Assembly (NCBI RefSeq): GCF_900105885.1
Contig: NZ_LT629780.1
Location: forward strand, 1,736,001 to 1,800,000
Direction of reading: 5' to 3'
Length of the DNA: 64,000 nucleotides
From: Pseudomonas guangdongensis
GTDB taxonomy: Bacteria; Pseudomonadota; Gammaproteobacteria; Pseudomonadales; Pseudomonadaceae
Positions 54,423 to 63,046 of the stretch are shown here, piece after piece. The notes below the pieces were generated by a model. The model ran no database searches. It had not been told where the DNA came from and saw only the letters and a list, made by a program, of their open reading frames with translations. Made by a program: the position numbers and the translations under genes. How positions within the stretch are numbered: the stretch's first letter is position 1; every line of letters starts with the position of its first letter.

Positions 54423-56336
54423 ATGCCGCAGCCGATCCCGCTCAAGGACCACGAACACGATGCCCGTCTGGTTCGCCAGCGGGCCATTGTCGGCGCGGTG
54501 TTCGTGCTGCTGCTCACCGCGGTGCTGGTGGCGCGGATGGTCTACCTGCAGGTGATCCAGTACGAGCATCACTCGACGCTGGCGGAAAACAACCGCATCC
54601 ATGTGCAGCCGCTGCCGCCGACCCGCGGGCTGATCTACGACCGCAACGGGGTGATCATCGCCGACAACCGGCCGAGCTTCAGCCTGACGGTGACCCGCGA
54701 GCGTGCCGGCGACTGGCCGGCGGTGCTCGATGCCATCGTCGAGGTGCTGCAGCTGGGCGAGGAGGAGCGCGCGCTGTTCGAGCGCCGGGTGCGCCAGGGG
54801 CGCCGGCCGTTCGAGCCGGTGCCGGTGATGTTCGAGCTTTCCGAGGAGCAGATCGCGCGCATCGCGGTCAACCAGTTCCGCCTGCCCGGCGTCGACGTGG
54901 TGGCCCAGCTGGTGCGCCACTACCCGCAGGGCGAGCACTTCGCCCATTCGGTGGGCTATGTCGGGCGGATCAACGAGCAGGAACTCAAGCGCCTCGACGC
55001 GGTGAACTACAGTGGCACCCACCACATCGGCAAGACCGGCGCGGAGAAGTTCTACGAGGACGTGCTGCACGGCCAGGTCGGCTACGAGGAAGTCGAGACC
55101 AACGCCCGCGGCCGGGTGCTGCGGGTGCTCAAGCGCACCGACCCGACCTCCGGCAAGGACATCACCCTGCACCTCGACCTCAAGCTGCAGGAGGCCGCCG
55201 AGGCGGCCCTCGGCGGGCGGCGCGGCGCGGTGATCGCCATCGAGCCGGCGACCGGCGGGGTGCTGGCGATGGTCAGCCAGCCGAGCTTCAACCCCAACCT
55301 GTTCGTCACCGGGATCGGCTTCAAGGACTACGCCGAGCTGCGCGACTCCATCGACCGGCCGCTGTACAACCGCGTGCTGCGCGGCCTGTATCCGCCGGGC
55401 TCGACCATCAAGCCGCAGATGGCGCTGGCCGGGCTCGACGCCGGGGTGATCACCCCGGCCACCCGGGTGTTCGACCCCGGCTTCTACCAGTTGCCCGGCA
55501 ACACCCACAAGTATCGCAACTGGAACCGCAGCGGCGACGGCTGGGTGGACCTCAACCTGTCCCTGGCGCGCTCCAACGACACCTACTACTACGACCTGGC
55601 GATCAAGCTGGGCATCGACCGCCTGCACCAGTACATGAGCGCCTTCGGCCTCGGCCAGCGGGTGTCCATCGACCTGTTCGAGGAGGCGGCGGGGCTGATG
55701 CCGTCCCGCGAGTGGAAGCGTATCAACCGCCGCCAGTCCTGGTTCCCCGGCGAGACGGTGATCACCGGCATCGGCCAGGGCTACATGCTGACCACCCCGC
55801 TGCAGCTGGCCCAGGCCACCGCGCTGGTGGCCAACCATGGCCGCTGGGTGCGCCCGCGCCTGCTCAAGGACGCCGACGGCCTGAGTCCCGAGCAACTGAT
55901 GCAGAGCGGCCTGCTGGAGCCACGCGAGCCTCCGGACGACCTCAAGGTCAAGGACGATCGCTACTGGGAGCAGGTGACCCGCGGGATGGTCGAGGTGGTG
56001 CACGGCCCGCGCGGCACCGCCCGCAAGATCGGCGAACGCTCGCCCTACCTGATTGCCGGCAAGAGCGGTACGGCGCAGGTGGTGGCGATCCGCCAGGGCG
56101 AGAAGTACGACCGCAACAAGGTGCGCGAGCGGCACCGCGACCACGCCCTGTTCGTCGCCTTCGCCCCGGCCGACGCTCCGCGGATCGTCGTCGCGGTGAT
56201 GGTGGAGAACGGCGAATCCGGCTCCGGCGTCGCCGGCCCGGTGGCCAAGCAGGTGCTCGATGCCTGGCTGCTCGACGAACAGGGTCGTCTCAAGCCCGAA
56301 TTCAGCAGCGCGCCGCCCGCGCAGGAGGCCCCGTGA
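54423..56336 (+). CDS. mrdA: Penicillin-binding protein 2 (elongasome transpeptidase)
   Basis: The class B PBP that cross-links peptidoglycan for rod elongation. The 637 residues start with a cytoplasmic tail and a membrane anchor (GAVFVLLLTAVLVARMVYLQV, about 23-43), then the pedestal domain and the transpeptidase domain with SxxK at Ser327-Lys330 in PPGSTIKPQ, SxN in ARSNDTYYY and KSGTA at 547-551. No signal cleavage site. The stop overlaps the rodA GTG by four bases, as expected for partners that work as one complex. Confidence 0.97.
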   Translation: MPQPIPLKDHEHDARLVRQRAIVGAVFVLLLTAVLVARMVYLQVIQYEHHSTLAENNRIHVQPLPPTRGLIYDRNGVIIADNRPSFSLTVTRERAGDWPAVLDAIVEVLQLGEEERALFERRVRQGRRPFEPVPVMFELSEEQIARIAVNQFRLPGVDVVAQLVRHYPQGEHFAHSVGYVGRINEQELKRLDAVNYSGTHHIGKTGAEKFYEDVLHGQVGYEEVETNARGRVLRVLKRTDPTSGKDITLHLDLKLQEAAEAALGGRRGAVIAIEPATGGVLAMVSQPSFNPNLFVTGIGFKDYAELRDSIDRPLYNRVLRGLYPPGSTIKPQMALAGLDAGVITPATRVFDPGFYQLPGNTHKYRNWNRSGDGWVDLNLSLARSNDTYYYDLAIKLGIDRLHQYMSAFGLGQRVSIDLFEEAAGLMPSREWKRINRRQSWFPGETVITGIGQGYMLTTPLQLAQATALVANHGRWVRPRLLKDADGLSPEQLMQSGLLEPREPPDDLKVKDDRYWEQVTRGMVEVVHGPRGTARKIGERSPYLIAGKSGTAQVVAIRQGEKYDRNKVRERHRDHALFVAFAPADAPRIVVAVMVENGESGSGVAGPVAKQVLDAWLLDEQGRLKPEFSSAPPAQEAP

Positions 56337-57478
56337 ACGGCAGTTTCGACCGCACCCTGTCCGACGAGGACGTGCTGCGCCGCCGCGCCAGCCTGCTGCA
56401 GCGCCTGCACATCGACGGCCCGCTGCTGCTGCTGCTGGTGACCCTCGGCGCGGTCGGCCTGTTCGTGCTGTGGTCGGCCGGCGGCAAGCACTGGGAGCTG
56501 CTGCTCAAGCAGACCACCTCGTTCGGCATCGGCCTGGTGGCGATGTGCGTGATCGCCCAGATCGAGCCGCGTTTCATGGCGCGCTGGGCGCCGCTGGCCT
56601 ACGGCTTCGGCGTCAGCCTGCTGGTGGCGGTCGAGCTGTTCGGCTACACGGCGATGGGCGCCACGCGCTGGATCAACATTCCCGGGGTGATCCGCTTCCA
56701 GCCCTCGGAGTTCATGAAGCTGATCATGCCGGCGACCATCGCCTGTTACCTGGCCGGGCGCAGCCTGCCGCCGACCCTCAAGCACCTGGCGGTCAGCCTG
56801 GTGCTGATCGGCGTGCCCTTCGTGCTGATCCTCAAGCAGCCGGACCTGGGCACCGCGCTGATGGTGATGGTCCCCGGCGCCTTCGTGCTGTTCATCGCCG
56901 GGCTGCGCTGGCGCTGGATTCTCAGCGCGGTCGCCGCCGCGGTGCCGATCGCCGTGGCGATGTGGTACTTCGTGCTGCACGACTACCAGAAGCGCCGGGT
57001 GCTGACCTTCCTCGACCCCGAGCGCGACCCGCTGGGCAGCGGCTGGAACATCATCCAGTCCAAGGCCGCCATCGGTTCGGGCGGCGTGCTCGGCAAGGGC
57101 TGGCTGCAGGGCACCCAGTCGCACCTGGATTTTTTGCCGGAAAGCCACACGGACTTTATCATTGCGGTACTTGGCGAGGAGTTCGGCATGGTCGGCGTCT
57201 GCCTGCTGTTGGTGGTCTACCTGCTGCTGATCGCCCGTGGCCTGGTCATCACCGTGCAGGCCCAGACCCTGTTCGGCAAGCTGCTGGCCGGCAGCATCAC
57301 GCTGACCTTCTTCGTCTACGTATTCGTCAACATCGGCATGGTCAGCGGACTGCTGCCGGTGGTGGGCGTTCCCCTGCCGTTCATCAGTTACGGGGGAACC
57401 TCGTTGGTGACCCTGATGTCAGGGTTCGGGATTTTGATGGCGGTCCACACCCATCGTAAGTGGATCGCCCAGGCTTGA
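56333..57478 (+). CDS. rodA: Rod shape-determining protein RodA (SEDS glycosyltransferase)
   Basis: The SEDS-family peptidoglycan polymerase that partners PBP2. The 381-residue protein has about ten transmembrane helices; FQPSEFMKLIMP, KQPDLGTALMV (with the catalytic Asp), FLPESHTDFIIAVLGEEFG and PLPFISYGGTSLVTLM are hallmark SEDS motifs. The GTG start at 56333 has GGAGG five bases upstream and overlaps the mrdA stop. Complete. mltB begins eight bases after its stop. Confidence 0.97.
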   Translation: MNGSFDRTLSDEDVLRRRASLLQRLHIDGPLLLLLVTLGAVGLFVLWSAGGKHWELLLKQTTSFGIGLVAMCVIAQIEPRFMARWAPLAYGFGVSLLVAVELFGYTAMGATRWINIPGVIRFQPSEFMKLIMPATIACYLAGRSLPPTLKHLAVSLVLIGVPFVLILKQPDLGTALMVMVPGAFVLFIAGLRWRWILSAVAAAVPIAVAMWYFVLHDYQKRRVLTFLDPERDPLGSGWNIIQSKAAIGSGGVLGKGWLQGTQSHLDFLPESHTDFIIAVLGEEFGMVGVCLLLVVYLLLIARGLVITVQAQTLFGKLLAGSITLTFFVYVFVNIGMVSGLLPVVGVPLPFISYGGTSLVTLMSGFGILMAVHTHRKWIAQA

Positions 57479-57486
57479 GGCTTAGA

Positions 57487-58500
57487 GTGAACAACAGCAT
57501 GCATACACTGCGAAAGTGGGCGCGACTGGCCGCGGCCGGTCTGCTCGGTGCCCTGGCCGCCGCGCCGGGTGTGGCCGGCGCCTACGAGAATGCCGCCCAG
57601 GTCGACGCCTTCGTCGCCGAGATGAGCCGCGAGCACGGCTTCGCCGAGGCGCCGCTGCGGGCGATGTTCGCCACGGTCGAGCGCAAGCAGGCGATCCTCG
57701 ACGCCATCTCGCGCCCGGCCGAGCGGGTCAAGCCGTGGAAGGAGTACCGGCCGATCTTCATCACCGACGCGCGCATCGCCCAGGGCGTGGCGTTCTGGAA
57801 GCAGCACGCCGACACCCTGGCGCGCGCCGAGCGCGAGTACGGCGTGCCGGCCCAGGTGATCGTTGCGATCATCGGCGTGGAAACCTTCTTCGGCCGCAAC
57901 ACCGGCAACTGGCGGGTGATGGATGCCCTGGCGACGCTCGGCTTCGACTACCCGCCGCGCGCCGACTTCTTCCGCAAGGAGCTGCGCGAATTCCTCCTGC
58001 TGACCCGCGAGCAGCAGGTCGATCCGCTCAGCCTCAAGGGCTCCTACGCCGGCGCCATGGGCCTGCCGCAGTTCATGCCCAGCAGCTTCCGCGCCTACGC
58101 CGTGGACTTCGACCGCGACGGCCACATCGACATCTGGAACAACCCGGTGGACGCCATCGGCAGCGTGGCCAGCTACTTCCAGCGCCACGGCTGGGTCGCC
58201 GGCGATCCGGTGGTGACTCGCGCCGACGTCGCCGGCCTGCGTTTCGCCGAGGGCCTGACCCAGGGCCTGGAGCCGGTCAAGTCTGTGGGCGACCTGCGCC
58301 AGCTGGGCTGGACCCCGCAGGACGCGGTGGAGGACAACTACGCGGTCACCGCCTTCCGCCTGGAAGGCGCCCACGGCGACGAGTTCTGGATGGGCCTGCC
58401 CAACTTCTACGTGATCACCCGCTACAACCGCAGCGTGATGTACGCCATGGCCGTGCACCAGCTCTCCGAGGCGCTGCTGCTGCAGCGCGGCGGGCGTTGA
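57487..58500 (+). CDS. mltB: Lytic murein transglycosylase B
   Basis: A 337-residue lytic transglycosylase that cleaves glycan strands next to the elongation machinery. A signal peptide (up to about residue 32, ending GVAGA) has no lipobox, so this is a soluble periplasmic form (often called SltB). The catalytic Glu132 is in IIGVETFFGRNTG; PQFMPSSFRAYAVDFDRDG and YNRSVMYAMAVHQL are conserved. The GTG start at 57487 has GAGG seven bases upstream; ATG at 57499 is possible. It follows rodA by eight bases and precedes rlpA by two. Confidence 0.95.
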   Translation: MNNSMHTLRKWARLAAAGLLGALAAAPGVAGAYENAAQVDAFVAEMSREHGFAEAPLRAMFATVERKQAILDAISRPAERVKPWKEYRPIFITDARIAQGVAFWKQHADTLARAEREYGVPAQVIVAIIGVETFFGRNTGNWRVMDALATLGFDYPPRADFFRKELREFLLLTREQQVDPLSLKGSYAGAMGLPQFMPSSFRAYAVDFDRDGHIDIWNNPVDAIGSVASYFQRHGWVAGDPVVTRADVAGLRFAEGLTQGLEPVKSVGDLRQLGWTPQDAVEDNYAVTAFRLEGAHGDEFWMGLPNFYVITRYNRSVMYAMAVHQLSEALLLQRGGR

Positions 58501-58502
58501 GC

Positions 58503-59477
58503 ATGGCGCGCCGCGTGCTCGCGCCGCTGGCGCTGCTGCTCGGCGGCCTGCTGCTGGCCAGTTGCTCGACCCACCGCGCCCCAGCGCCGGGCGCCAGCAC
58601 GCCGGCCGCGCCGGGAGGCTACGTGCGCCCGCTCAAGGACGGTGCGCCCTGGTGGGACGTGGACGTCTCGCAGATTCCCGACGCCGTGCCGCGCCCGCAT
58701 TACGGCCCGGTCAAGGCCAGTCCCTACACGGTGCTCGGCAAGTCCTACTTCCCGATCCAGGATGCGCGCAACTACAACGTCACCGGCACCGCCTCCTGGT
58801 ACGGCACCAAGTTCCATGGCCAGGCCACCGCCAACGGCGAGGCCTACGACCTCTACGGGATGACCGCCGCGCACAAGACCCTGCCGCTGCCCAGCTATGT
58901 GCGGGTCACCAACCTCGACAACGGGCGCAGCGTGATCCTGCGGGTCAACGACCGCGGGCCGTTCTACTCCGACCGGATCATCGACCTGTCCTTCGCCGCC
59001 GCGAAGAAGCTCGGCTATGCCGAGAGCGGCACGGCGCGGGTGCGCGTCGAGGGCATCGACCCGCACCAGTGGCTGGCACAGAACGGCCAGCCGGTGCCGC
59101 CGCCGGACGCCGCGCCGCGGGCCGTGGCACAGCCGCTCGCCGCGCCGCTGGAAACCTACACTCCGCCGCCCAGCCAGCATGCCGGCGCGGTGCTGCCGGT
59201 CGAGCTGGCCGCGGCGCCCGCTGCGGCGCCGGACGCCGCCGGGCTGTACCTGCAGGTCGGCGCCTTCGCCAACCCGGACGCCGCCGAGCTGCTCAAGGCG
59301 CGTCTCAACGGCATGGTCGGTGCGGCGCCGGTGTTCATCAGCCCGGTGGTGCGCAACCAGCAGGTGCTGCATCGCGTGCGCCTGGGGCCGCTGAACAGCG
59401 AGGCCGAAGCCCGCCAGTTGCAGGACTCGCTGCGCCTGGCCAGCCTCGGCCAGCCGACGCTGGTGCGCCCGGACTGA
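58503..59477 (+). CDS. rlpA: Septal ring lytic transglycosylase RlpA (SPOR lipoprotein)
   Basis: A 324-residue lipoprotein that, in P. aeruginosa, cleaves glycan strands lacking stem peptides at the division site. The signal peptide ends LLASC (Cys21). The double-psi beta-barrel domain (about 95-185) has GTASWYGTKFHGQATANGE, TAAHKTLPLPSYVRVTN and VNDRGPFYSDRIIDLS, with the catalytic Glu and Asp. A Pro/Ala linker precedes the C-terminal SPOR domain (about 248-322) with LYLQVGAFANPDAAELL. Start ATG at 58503. A hairpin separates it from dacA. Confidence 0.96.
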   Translation: MARRVLAPLALLLGGLLLASCSTHRAPAPGASTPAAPGGYVRPLKDGAPWWDVDVSQIPDAVPRPHYGPVKASPYTVLGKSYFPIQDARNYNVTGTASWYGTKFHGQATANGEAYDLYGMTAAHKTLPLPSYVRVTNLDNGRSVILRVNDRGPFYSDRIIDLSFAAAKKLGYAESGTARVRVEGIDPHQWLAQNGQPVPPPDAAPRAVAQPLAAPLETYTPPPSQHAGAVLPVELAAAPAAAPDAAGLYLQVGAFANPDAAELLKARLNGMVGAAPVFISPVVRNQQVLHRVRLGPLNSEAEARQLQDSLRLASLGQPTLVRPD

Positions 59478-59497
59478 GTCCGGCGCCACCGCGAACC

Positions 59498-59523
59498 GGC
59501 CCCCGCGCTCCGGCGCGGGGGCC
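59498..59523. terminator. 11-bp perfect hairpin between rlpA and dacA
   Basis: GGCCCCCGCGC and its complement flank a TCCG loop, 20 bases after the rlpA stop. No T-run follows directly, so partial termination or an RNA 3'-end structure is likely. Confidence 0.55.
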
Positions 59524-59556
59524 TGTCCGATTCACCCTTCGTTTTTTGAGAGACCG

Positions 59557-60717
59557 ATGAACATCATCACCTTCGTGCAACGCTTGTTCCTGCTCGTGCT
59601 GATCGGCATCGCGCCTGCCACCTGGGCCGCCGAACAGGTGGTTCCCGCGCCGCCGCAACTGGCCGCCAGCGCCTGGCTGCTGATGGACGCCAGCAGCGGC
59701 CGCGTGCTGGTCGAGCACAATGCCGACGAGCGCCTGCCGCCGGCCAGCCTGACCAAGCTGATGACCGCCTACATCGCCACCCTGGAGATCAACCGCGGCC
59801 AGATCAAGGAGAGCGACCTGGTGCGCATCAGCGAGCGCGCCTGGCGTACCGGCGGTTCGCGGATGTTCGTCGAGGTGGGCAAGGAAGTCTCGGTGGACGA
59901 CCTGCTGCACGGGGTGATCATCCAGTCCGGCAACGACGCCAGCGTGGCCCTCGCCGAGCACATCGCCGGCAGTGAGGACGCCTTCGCCGACATGATGAAC
60001 AGCACCGCCGCGCGCCTCGGCCTGGTCAACTCGCACTTCATGAACGCCACCGGCCTGCCGCATCCCGAGCACCACTCCTCGGCCCGCGACATGGCCCTGC
60101 TGGCCCGCGCGATCATCCGCGAGGACCAGGCCCACTACGCCATCTACGCGCAGAAGGAATTCCTCTGGAACGGCATCAAGCAGCCCAACCGCAACCTGCT
60201 GCTGTGGCGCGACAAGACCGTCGACGGCCTGAAGACCGGCCACACCGACGAAGCCGGCTACTGCCTGGTGGCCAGCGCGGTGCGCGAGGACATGCGTCTG
60301 ATCGCCGTGGTGTTCGGCACCGTCAGCGAGCAGGCACGCGCCGCCGAGGTGCAGAAGCTGCTGACCTACGGCTTCCGCTTCTTCGAGACCCGCCGCTTCT
60401 ACCAGCAGGGCACCGAACTGGCCCAGGCGCCGGTATGGAAGGGCGCCGCCCGTCAGGTCAAGGCCGGCCTGGCCGAGGACCTGACCCTGACCCTGCCGCG
60501 CGGCCAGCTGGACAAGCTGCAGGCCAGCATGACCCTGCTGCCGCGCATCGAGGCGCCGGTCGCCGCCGGTCAGGAGATCGGCAAGGTCGAGGTCAAGCTC
60601 GGCGAGGAAGTCATCCACAGCGCGCCGCTGGTGGCCATCGAAGCGGTCGAGGAGGGTGGTTTCCTGCGCCGTCTGTGGGATAGTATCCGACTGTTTTTCT
60701 CTGGTTTGTTCGACTGA
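59557..60717 (+). CDS. dacA: D-alanyl-D-alanine carboxypeptidase (PBP5/6 type)
   Basis: It trims the terminal D-Ala of pentapeptides. The 386-residue protein has a signal peptide (to about residue 23), SxxK at Ser64-Leu-Thr-Lys67, SGN at 124-126 and KTG at 226-228, then a C-terminal beta domain and an amphipathic C-terminal helix (SIRLFFSGLFD) that anchors such enzymes to the inner membrane. The P. aeruginosa counterpart is called dacC, so the symbol is by function. It is followed by DUF493, lipB and lipA. Confidence 0.96.
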   Translation: MNIITFVQRLFLLVLIGIAPATWAAEQVVPAPPQLAASAWLLMDASSGRVLVEHNADERLPPASLTKLMTAYIATLEINRGQIKESDLVRISERAWRTGGSRMFVEVGKEVSVDDLLHGVIIQSGNDASVALAEHIAGSEDAFADMMNSTAARLGLVNSHFMNATGLPHPEHHSSARDMALLARAIIREDQAHYAIYAQKEFLWNGIKQPNRNLLLWRDKTVDGLKTGHTDEAGYCLVASAVREDMRLIAVVFGTVSEQARAAEVQKLLTYGFRFFETRRFYQQGTELAQAPVWKGAARQVKAGLAEDLTLTLPRGQLDKLQASMTLLPRIEAPVAAGQEIGKVEVKLGEEVIHSAPLVAIEAVEEGGFLRRLWDSIRLFFSGLFD

Positions 60718-60791
60718 ACCCCTGAACCCGCGGCGGGCGTCCCGATCCGGGGCGTCCGCCGTGCCGGCCACAAGCCTGCCGTGACGACGCC

Positions 60792-61070
60792 ATGACCGCT
60801 ACCGAACCCCAAGCTCCGAAAATCGAATTCCCCTGCGACGGCTACCCGATCAAGGTGATCGGCACCGCCGGCGACGGCTTCTCCGACCTGGTGATCGAGG
60901 TGGTGCAGCGCCACGCCCCCGACCTCGACGTCACCACCCTGCGCCTGCGCGACAGCAGCAACGGCCGCTTCGTCGCCGTGCAGCTGGCGATCCGCGCCAC
61001 CGGCATCGAGCAGCTGCAGGCCATCCACCTCGACCTGCGCGCCACCGGCCGCGTCCACATGGTGCTCTGA
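60792..61070 (+). CDS. ybeD: DUF493 (YbeD-like) protein
   Basis: A 92-residue protein of the YbeD/DUF493 family with an ACT-like ferredoxin fold: [28 protein letters not shown], then [38 protein letters not shown]. The family is almost always between dacA and lipB, as here, and its role in lipoate metabolism or regulation has not been shown. The stop shares a base with the lipB ATG (TGATG). Confidence 0.95.
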   Translation: MTATEPQAPKIEFPCDGYPIKVIGTAGDGFSDLVIEVVQRHAPDLDVTTLRLRDSSNGRFVAVQLAIRATGIEQLQAIHLDLRATGRVHMVL

Positions 61071-61720
61071 TGGCCGCGCTGACCGTGCGTCAGCTCGGCC
61101 TGCTGCCCTACCAGCCGGTCTGGCAGGCCATGCAGCGTTTCACCAACGAGCGCGGTCCCGAGGCCGCCGACGAGATCTGGCTGCTCGAACATCGGCCGGT
61201 GTTCACCCAGGGCCAGGCCGGCAAGCCCGAGCATCTGCTGCTGCCCGGCGACATCCCGGTGGTGCAGGCCGACCGCGGCGGCCAGGTGACCTACCATGGC
61301 CCCGGCCAACTGATCGCCTACCTGCTGCTCGACGTGCGCCGCTCGGGCCTGGGCGTGCGCGAGCTGGTCAGCCGCATGGAGCAGGCACTGGTCGCGCTGC
61401 TCGCCGAGTACGGCGTCGAGGCCCATGCACGGGCGGATGCGCCGGGCGTCTACGTCGGCGCGGCGAAGATCGCCTCGCTGGGCCTGCGCATCCGCCATGG
61501 CCGCTCCTTCCATGGCCTGGCGCTGAACGTCGACATGGACCTGGAGCCGTTCCGGCGCATCAACCCCTGCGGCTACGCCGGCCTGGCGATGACCCAGCTG
61601 CGCGACCTGGTCGGCCCCATCGATTTCGCCGAGGTGCGCGAGCGGCTGCAGCGTCAGCTCGTCCAGCAACTCGGCTATGCCCAATACCAGACCCTCACGG
61701 GAGGGGTAGAACTGACATGA
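61070..61720 (+). CDS. lipB: Octanoyl-[ACP]:protein N-octanoyltransferase
   Basis: It transfers octanoate from ACP to the lipoyl domains of 2-oxoacid dehydrogenases and GcvH. The 216-residue protein has the catalytic pair Lys133 (AAKIASLGL) and Cys167 (NPCGYAG), with [21 protein letters not shown] conserved in the substrate tunnel. Start and stop overlap the neighbouring genes (DUF493 by one base, lipA by four), so the three form a tight unit. Confidence 0.97.
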   Translation: MAALTVRQLGLLPYQPVWQAMQRFTNERGPEAADEIWLLEHRPVFTQGQAGKPEHLLLPGDIPVVQADRGGQVTYHGPGQLIAYLLLDVRRSGLGVRELVSRMEQALVALLAEYGVEAHARADAPGVYVGAAKIASLGLRIRHGRSFHGLALNVDMDLEPFRRINPCGYAGLAMTQLRDLVGPIDFAEVRERLQRQLVQQLGYAQYQTLTGGVELT

Positions 61721-62694
61721 GTACCGTGGACAACACCAGCAAGGGTCCGACCAAGGTCGAGGCCGGGGTCAAGCTGCGCGGCGCCGAGAAGGTCGCGCGC
61801 ATTCCGGTGAAGATCATTCCCACCGAGGAGCTGCCGCGCAAGCCGGACTGGATCCGCGTGCGCATCCCGGTCACCCCCGAGGTCGAGCGGATCAAGCAGC
61901 TGCTGCGCCAGCACAAGCTGCACAGCGTCTGCGAGGAAGCCTCCTGCCCGAACCTCGGCGAGTGCTTCAGCGGCGGCACCGCCACCTTCATGATCATGGG
62001 CGACATCTGCACCCGCCGCTGCCCGTTCTGCGACGTCGGCCACGGCCGGCCCAACGCGCTGGATCCGGACGAGCCGAAGAACCTCGCCCTGGCCATCGCC
62101 GACCTGCGCCTAAAGTACGTGGTGATCACCTCGGTGGACCGCGACGACCTGCGCGACGGCGGTGCCCAGCACTTCGCCGACTGCCTGCGCGAGATCCGCG
62201 CGCTGTCGCCCAGCGTGCAGCTGGAGACCCTGGTGCCGGACTACCGCGGGCGCATGGAGATCGCCCTGGACATCACCGCGACCGAGCCGCCGGACGTGTT
62301 CAACCACAACCTGGAAACCGTGCCGCGGCTGTATCGCTCCTCGCGCCCCGGCTCGGACTTCGAGTGGTCGCTGGACCTGCTGCAGGAGTTCAAGAAGCGC
62401 GTCCCCGGCGTACCGACCAAGTCCGGGCTGATGCTCGGCCTCGGCGAGACCGACGAGGAAGTCATCGAGGTGATGCAGCGCATGCGCGAGCACGACATCG
62501 ACATGCTGACCCTCGGCCAGTACCTGCAGCCCTCGCGCAACCACCTGCCGGTGCAGCGCTTCGTGCATCCGGACACCTTCGCCTGGTTCGCCGAGCAGGG
62601 CGAGGCGATGGGCTTCAAGAACGTCGCCTCCGGGCCGCTGGTGCGCTCCTCCTATCACGCCGACCAGCAGGCGCACGGCGGCAAGATCGGTTGA
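61717..62694 (+). CDS. lipA: Lipoyl synthase
   Basis: A radical SAM enzyme that inserts two sulfurs into octanoyl groups. The 325-residue protein has both cluster motifs: the auxiliary cluster in [13 protein letters not shown] (about residue 72) and the radical SAM CxxxCxxC in [15 protein letters not shown]. The C-terminal [12 protein letters not shown] with the RSSY motif supplies the serine ligand of the auxiliary cluster. Complete. ATG overlaps the lipB stop. A strong terminator follows. Confidence 0.98.
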   Translation: MSTVDNTSKGPTKVEAGVKLRGAEKVARIPVKIIPTEELPRKPDWIRVRIPVTPEVERIKQLLRQHKLHSVCEEASCPNLGECFSGGTATFMIMGDICTRRCPFCDVGHGRPNALDPDEPKNLALAIADLRLKYVVITSVDRDDLRDGGAQHFADCLREIRALSPSVQLETLVPDYRGRMEIALDITATEPPDVFNHNLETVPRLYRSSRPGSDFEWSLDLLQEFKKRVPGVPTKSGLMLGLGETDEEVIEVMQRMREHDIDMLTLGQYLQPSRNHLPVQRFVHPDTFAWFAEQGEAMGFKNVASGPLVRSSYHADQQAHGGKIG

Positions 62695-62700
62695 GTGCGC

Positions 62701-62719
62701 GCCGGGGCGCTGCCCCGGC
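62701..62719. repeat. 8-bp GC-rich hairpin just after lipA
   Basis: GCCGGGGC and GCCCCGGC flank a GCT loop, six bases after the lipA stop and 11 bases before the main terminator stem. It may stabilise the mRNA end or be part of a tandem terminator. Confidence 0.5.
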
Positions 62720-62730
62720 TGGCGAGCGAA

Positions 62731-62764
62731 AAACAGCCCGAGCTGCGTGCGGCTCGGGCTGTTT
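62731..62764 (+). terminator. Intrinsic terminator after lipA
   Basis: A 13-bp perfect stem (62731-62743 with 62752-62764) with an eight-base loop, A-rich before and ending in TTT after, so it may act in both directions. Confidence 0.85.
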
Positions 62765-62834
62765 CGTCGTGCCCGGACGGTTGTTGCCGGCGCCGCGAGG
62801 GTGTCTGCCGGTGCCCCTGCGGTATGTGCTAAGT

Positions 62835-62861
62835 TGTTGAAAAATCAACAGAAATTTTCTG
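62835..62861. repeat. Two adjacent inverted repeats in an AT-rich block
   Basis: TGTTGA and TCAACA flank AAAA (62835-62850), and CAGAAA with TTTCTG (62849-62861) overlap its right end. Both are perfect. They form the core of the AT-rich block upstream of the DnaA-box group. Confidence 0.5.
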
Positions 62862-62938
62862 GTCAAAAAACGTCCAGTTTGTCTGCAGGCCCCGTGGGGC
62901 GTGGCGTCGGCGGCTCTGCCCGACTGTTGTCCACTCAG

Positions 62939-62959
62939 TTATCCACAGTAATTGTGGAT
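62939..62959. promoter_or_regulatory. DnaA box with an adjoining inverted copy
   Basis: TTATCCACA (62939-62947) is a perfect consensus DnaA box. An inverted TGTGGATTG follows after five bases with two mismatches, so ATCCACA and TGTGGAT form an inverted repeat. A third partial box TTGTCCACT lies just upstream (62927-62935). No replication gene is adjacent, so this may regulate rmuC or titrate DnaA rather than be an origin. Confidence 0.45.
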
Positions 62960-63046
62960 TGAACGCGCCAGCCTGCGCGGCAGAGGGCTGCCGGCGAACT
63001 CCGCCGTCTGCCGGCGGCGTCCTTTCCCCATCGATGGAGGGTTTCC

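Larger units (their letters stand above)
62695..63046. other. 352-base gene-free stretch between lipA and rmuC
   Basis: It holds the lipA terminator (62701-62764), an AT-rich block (about 62829-62880) that stands out in this GC-rich sequence and contains two inverted repeats, and a DnaA-box-like group (62926-62956). No open frame or RNA gene was recognised. The rmuC promoter must lie here but has no good match to a sigma70 consensus. Confidence 0.6.

Noticed and set aside
53067-56144. 1025-codon minus-strand open frame antisense to the nadD-mrdA genes
   Set aside because: The plus-strand genes carry all catalytic motifs; the antisense frame shows none.
62939-62959. Calling the DnaA-box group a chromosomal origin
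   Set aside because: Only one perfect box is present, and dnaA, dnaN, rpmH and other origin-linked genes are absent, so it is reported only as a finding.
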